The notes under the pieces were generated by a model. It was given only the letters and a program-made list of their open reading frames with translations, made no database searches and was not told the origin of the DNA. Made by a program: the position numbers and the translations under genes. Of a stretch of DNA of 7,059 bases, positions 5,729-7,059 are shown in pieces. Numbering within the stretch: position 1 is the first letter of the stretch; every line of letters starts with the position of its first letter. Source of the stretch: Candidatus Omnitrophota bacterium (GTDB taxonomy: Bacteria; Omnitrophota; Gorgyraeia; Gorgyraeales; Gorgyraeaceae); NCBI GenBank assembly GCA_026387215.1, contig JAPLMC010000084.1, forward strand, positions 1-7,059, in the 5' to 3' direction.

Positions 5729-5746
5729 GGCAGACTTTAGTCTGCC
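5729..5746. repeat. GGCAGA-type palindrome, copy 2
   Basis: GGCAGAC and GTCTGCC form a perfect seven-pair stem over TTTA; the element is palindromic to eight bases per side. It is preceded by ATGTAGG, reminiscent of small intergenic palindromes dispersed in many copies in some bacterial genomes. An A-rich stretch follows instead of a T-run, so it does not read as a + strand terminator. Confidence 0.6.
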
Positions 5747-5768
5747 AAAAAGAATAAGTCTTAAAAAA

Positions 5769-5775
5769 AGGGGGA
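5769..5775 (+). promoter_or_regulatory. Ribosome binding site of rpsA
   Basis: AGGGGGA ends 8 bases before the ATG at 5784 and follows a run of A residues. It is a strong site, as expected for a highly expressed ribosomal protein gene, and fixes the start. I find no upstream C-run that would sequester it, unlike the plsC site. Confidence 0.75.
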
Positions 5776-5783
5776 TTTTAATC

Positions 5784-7059
5784 ATGATAAGAGAATTAAA
5801 ACAGGAAAAAGAAGACCAAGAGGTGTTTAACTTAGAAGAGGCTTACGGCAAGACGTTCAGACGCTTGAGCGAAGGTGATATAGTGAAAGGAAAGGTCCTA
5901 GCTATCGGGGTAAAGGACGTATATATTGATCTTGGTTACAAATCAGAGGGAATTATTACTATTGGAGAGCTGAAAGATATCCCTGATTTAAAAATCGGAG
6001 ATGAGTTTGACGTATTTATAGAGTCAAAAGAGAATGAAGACGGGCTTATCACTGTCTCAAGGCGCAAGGCTGAAAATATGCAAGGCTGGGACAAAATTTC
6101 CGCTACTTATAAGGAAGGAGATTTTATAGAGGGCAAGGTTTCAAGAAAAGTTAAAGGCGGCCTTATGGTAGATGTGGGTATAGAGGCGTTTTTGCCTGCT
6201 TCACTTGTCGCCTTAAAAGGGTTTGGAAATGTAAATCAACTTGTAGGCCAGACGCTTTTATTTAAGATAGTAAAGATGAACAAGCCAAGGAAAAATATAG
6301 TTGTCTCCAGGAAAGACGCTATAATAAAAGAGAAAGATACGATAAAGACTAAGGTATTGGGCGAACTGAAGACAGGAGAGGTTCGCAAAGGCCTTGTTAA
6401 GAATATAACTGATTTCGGAGTTTTTGTAGATTTAGGAGGGGTGGATGGGCTTCTGCATATAACTGATATGAGCTGGGGGAGAATCTCTCATCCGAGTGAA
6501 ATGGTGGCGATAGGAGATACCATAGAGGTGGTGATACTGAATTTTGACAAGGAGAACATGAAGGTTTCTCTCGGCTTGAAGCAGAAGACAGAGAATCCAT
6601 GGAAAGATATTGAAAAAAAATATTCTGTAGGTACGAGAATTAAAGGCAAGGTTGTAAATATTATGCCTTACGGCGCGTTTGTGGAACTTGAAAAAGGCGT
6701 GGAAGGCCTTGTGCATGTTTCAGAGTTTTCCTGGACTGTAAGGGTGAACAATCCGCAGGATGTCCTTGCAATAGGAGATACAGTAGAGGCGCTTGTTTTA
6801 AGCGTGGATAGCGCGAGCCAGAAAATATCCCTGGGCGTAAAACAGATAGAGCCAAATCCATGGCTTGAAATAAAGGAAAAATTTTTTCCTGGCATGAAAG
6901 TGGAAGGCAAGGTTAGAAATTTAACTGACTATGGAGCTTTTATAGAAATAGAAGGCGCCATAGAAGGTTTTGTCCATATAAATGATATGTCATGGACTAA
7001 GAAAATAAACAATCCAAAGGAATATCTCAAAAAAGGCCAGAAGGTCGATGTAATGATAC
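5784..7059 (+). CDS. rpsA: 30S ribosomal protein S1 (3' truncated by the window end)
   Basis: The frame is open from ATG 5784 to the window edge, giving 425 residues without a stop. After a charged N-terminal stretch (1-29) come S1/OB-fold repeats at about 30-93, 111-177, 196-266, 281-352 and 369 onward, the fifth cut by the edge. Repeats 3-5 carry the typical pattern of G-x-V, then YGAF or FGVF (FGVFVDL 211-217, YGAFVEL 296-302, YGAFIEI 383-389), then GLLHITDMSW-like segments (222-231, 308-317, 395-404) and KVSLGLKQ or KISLGVKQ. Repeats 1 and 2 are more divergent, as in true S1, where they mediate ribosome binding. S1 binds mRNA on the 30S subunit and helps initiation. Its position right after ispH matches a widely conserved pairing, and some Clostridia fuse the two. 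A short S1 homologue is excluded by the repeat count and context. Domain total cannot be given. Confidence 0.95.
   Translation, partial: MIRELKQEKEDQEVFNLEEAYGKTFRRLSEGDIVKGKVLAIGVKDVYIDLGYKSEGIITIGELKDIPDLKIGDEFDVFIESKENEDGLITVSRRKAENMQGWDKISATYKEGDFIEGKVSRKVKGGLMVDVGIEAFLPASLVALKGFGNVNQLVGQTLLFKIVKMNKPRKNIVVSRKDAIIKEKDTIKTKVLGELKTGEVRKGLVKNITDFGVFVDLGGVDGLLHITDMSWGRISHPSEMVAIGDTIEVVILNFDKENMKVSLGLKQKTENPWKDIEKKYSVGTRIKGKVVNIMPYGAFVELEKGVEGLVHVSEFSWTVRVNNPQDVLAIGDTVEALVLSVDSASQKISLGVKQIEPNPWLEIKEKFFPGMKVEGKVRNLTDYGAFIEIEGAIEGFVHINDMSWTKKINNPKEYLKKGQKVDVMI

Larger units (their letters stand above)
5646..5783 (+). other. rpsA leader / intergenic region
   Basis: This 138-base gap holds the three stem-loops listed separately, then an A-rich stretch (5747-5769) and the rpsA ribosome binding site. 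I see no convincing -35/-10 pair and no T-run terminator after any hairpin. If rpsA is transcribed with ispH, the hairpins lie in its 5' leader. S1 is known to repress its own translation through leader structure in E. coli, but nothing here can be matched to that leader. Confidence 0.5.

Noticed and set aside
5676..5757. Intrinsic terminator after ispH
   Set aside because: Two good hairpins are present but neither is followed by a T-run on the + strand; the last is followed by A residues, and on the - strand the T-run lies before the stem rather than after it.
5646..5783. Promoter for rpsA
   Set aside because: TTGCGA at 5712-5717 and TATGTA at 5723-5728 resemble promoter hexamers but are not correctly spaced; no -35/-10 pair is convincing.
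1..7059. CRISPR array, tRNA/rRNA gene, insertion sequence, toxin-antitoxin or defence system
   Set aside because: No regularly spaced direct repeats, no structural RNA landmarks and no transposase, nuclease or toxin motifs were seen; essentially all coding capacity is used by recognised housekeeping genes.

Overview
The window is an A+T-rich bacterial segment with every recognisable gene on the + strand: a tightly packed aromatic amino acid operon followed by a lipid/isoprenoid/translation block. ATA isoleucine and AGA/AGG arginine codons are frequent. I recognise all seven substantial genes. The order pheA-hisC-aroF-tyrA-plsC-ispH-rpsA resembles the tyrA-aroA-cmk-(plsC)-ispH-rpsA neighbourhood of several anaerobic or candidate phyla. 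An uncultured lineage such as Omnitrophota is my best guess, but this is inference from gene order and composition, not a marker-based assignment.

Bases 1-95 hold the tail of an upstream gene, which overlaps pheA by 17 bases. Bases 79-3256 carry pheA (chorismate mutase/prephenate dehydratase/ACT), hisC (aminotransferase) and aroF (DAHP synthase with an N-terminal regulatory domain), spaced by 1 and 12 bases. tyrA (prephenate/arogenate dehydrogenase) follows after 33 bases. Together they enter the shikimate pathway (aroF), convert chorismate to prephenate and phenylpyruvate (pheA), make hydroxyphenylpyruvate or tyrosine (tyrA), and transaminate the products (hisC). Feedback control is predicted at the AroF N-terminal domain and the PheA ACT domain, while TyrA has no ACT domain.

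A 116-base gap (4124-4239) separates tyrA from plsC, a lysophosphatidate acyltransferase-type gene, at the place where aroA and cmk sit in related clusters. plsC overlaps ispH (last step of the MEP isoprenoid pathway) by one base. A second gap of 138 bases (5646-5783) precedes rpsA (ribosomal protein S1), which runs off the window end after 425 codons, within its fifth S1 domain.

The genes are conventional and I see no undescribed protein system. The unusual content is in the two gaps and inside ispH. Both gaps contain a homologous hairpin whose paired arms differ by compensatory changes. In the first gap the hairpin carries a 28-base loop insertion and its right arm is the plsC ribosome binding site, with a competing upstream hairpin, so it looks like either a co-opted dispersed repeat or an RNA switch. 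The second gap also carries two covarying GGCAGA-type palindromes. A perfect 24-base palindrome lies inside the ispH coding sequence.
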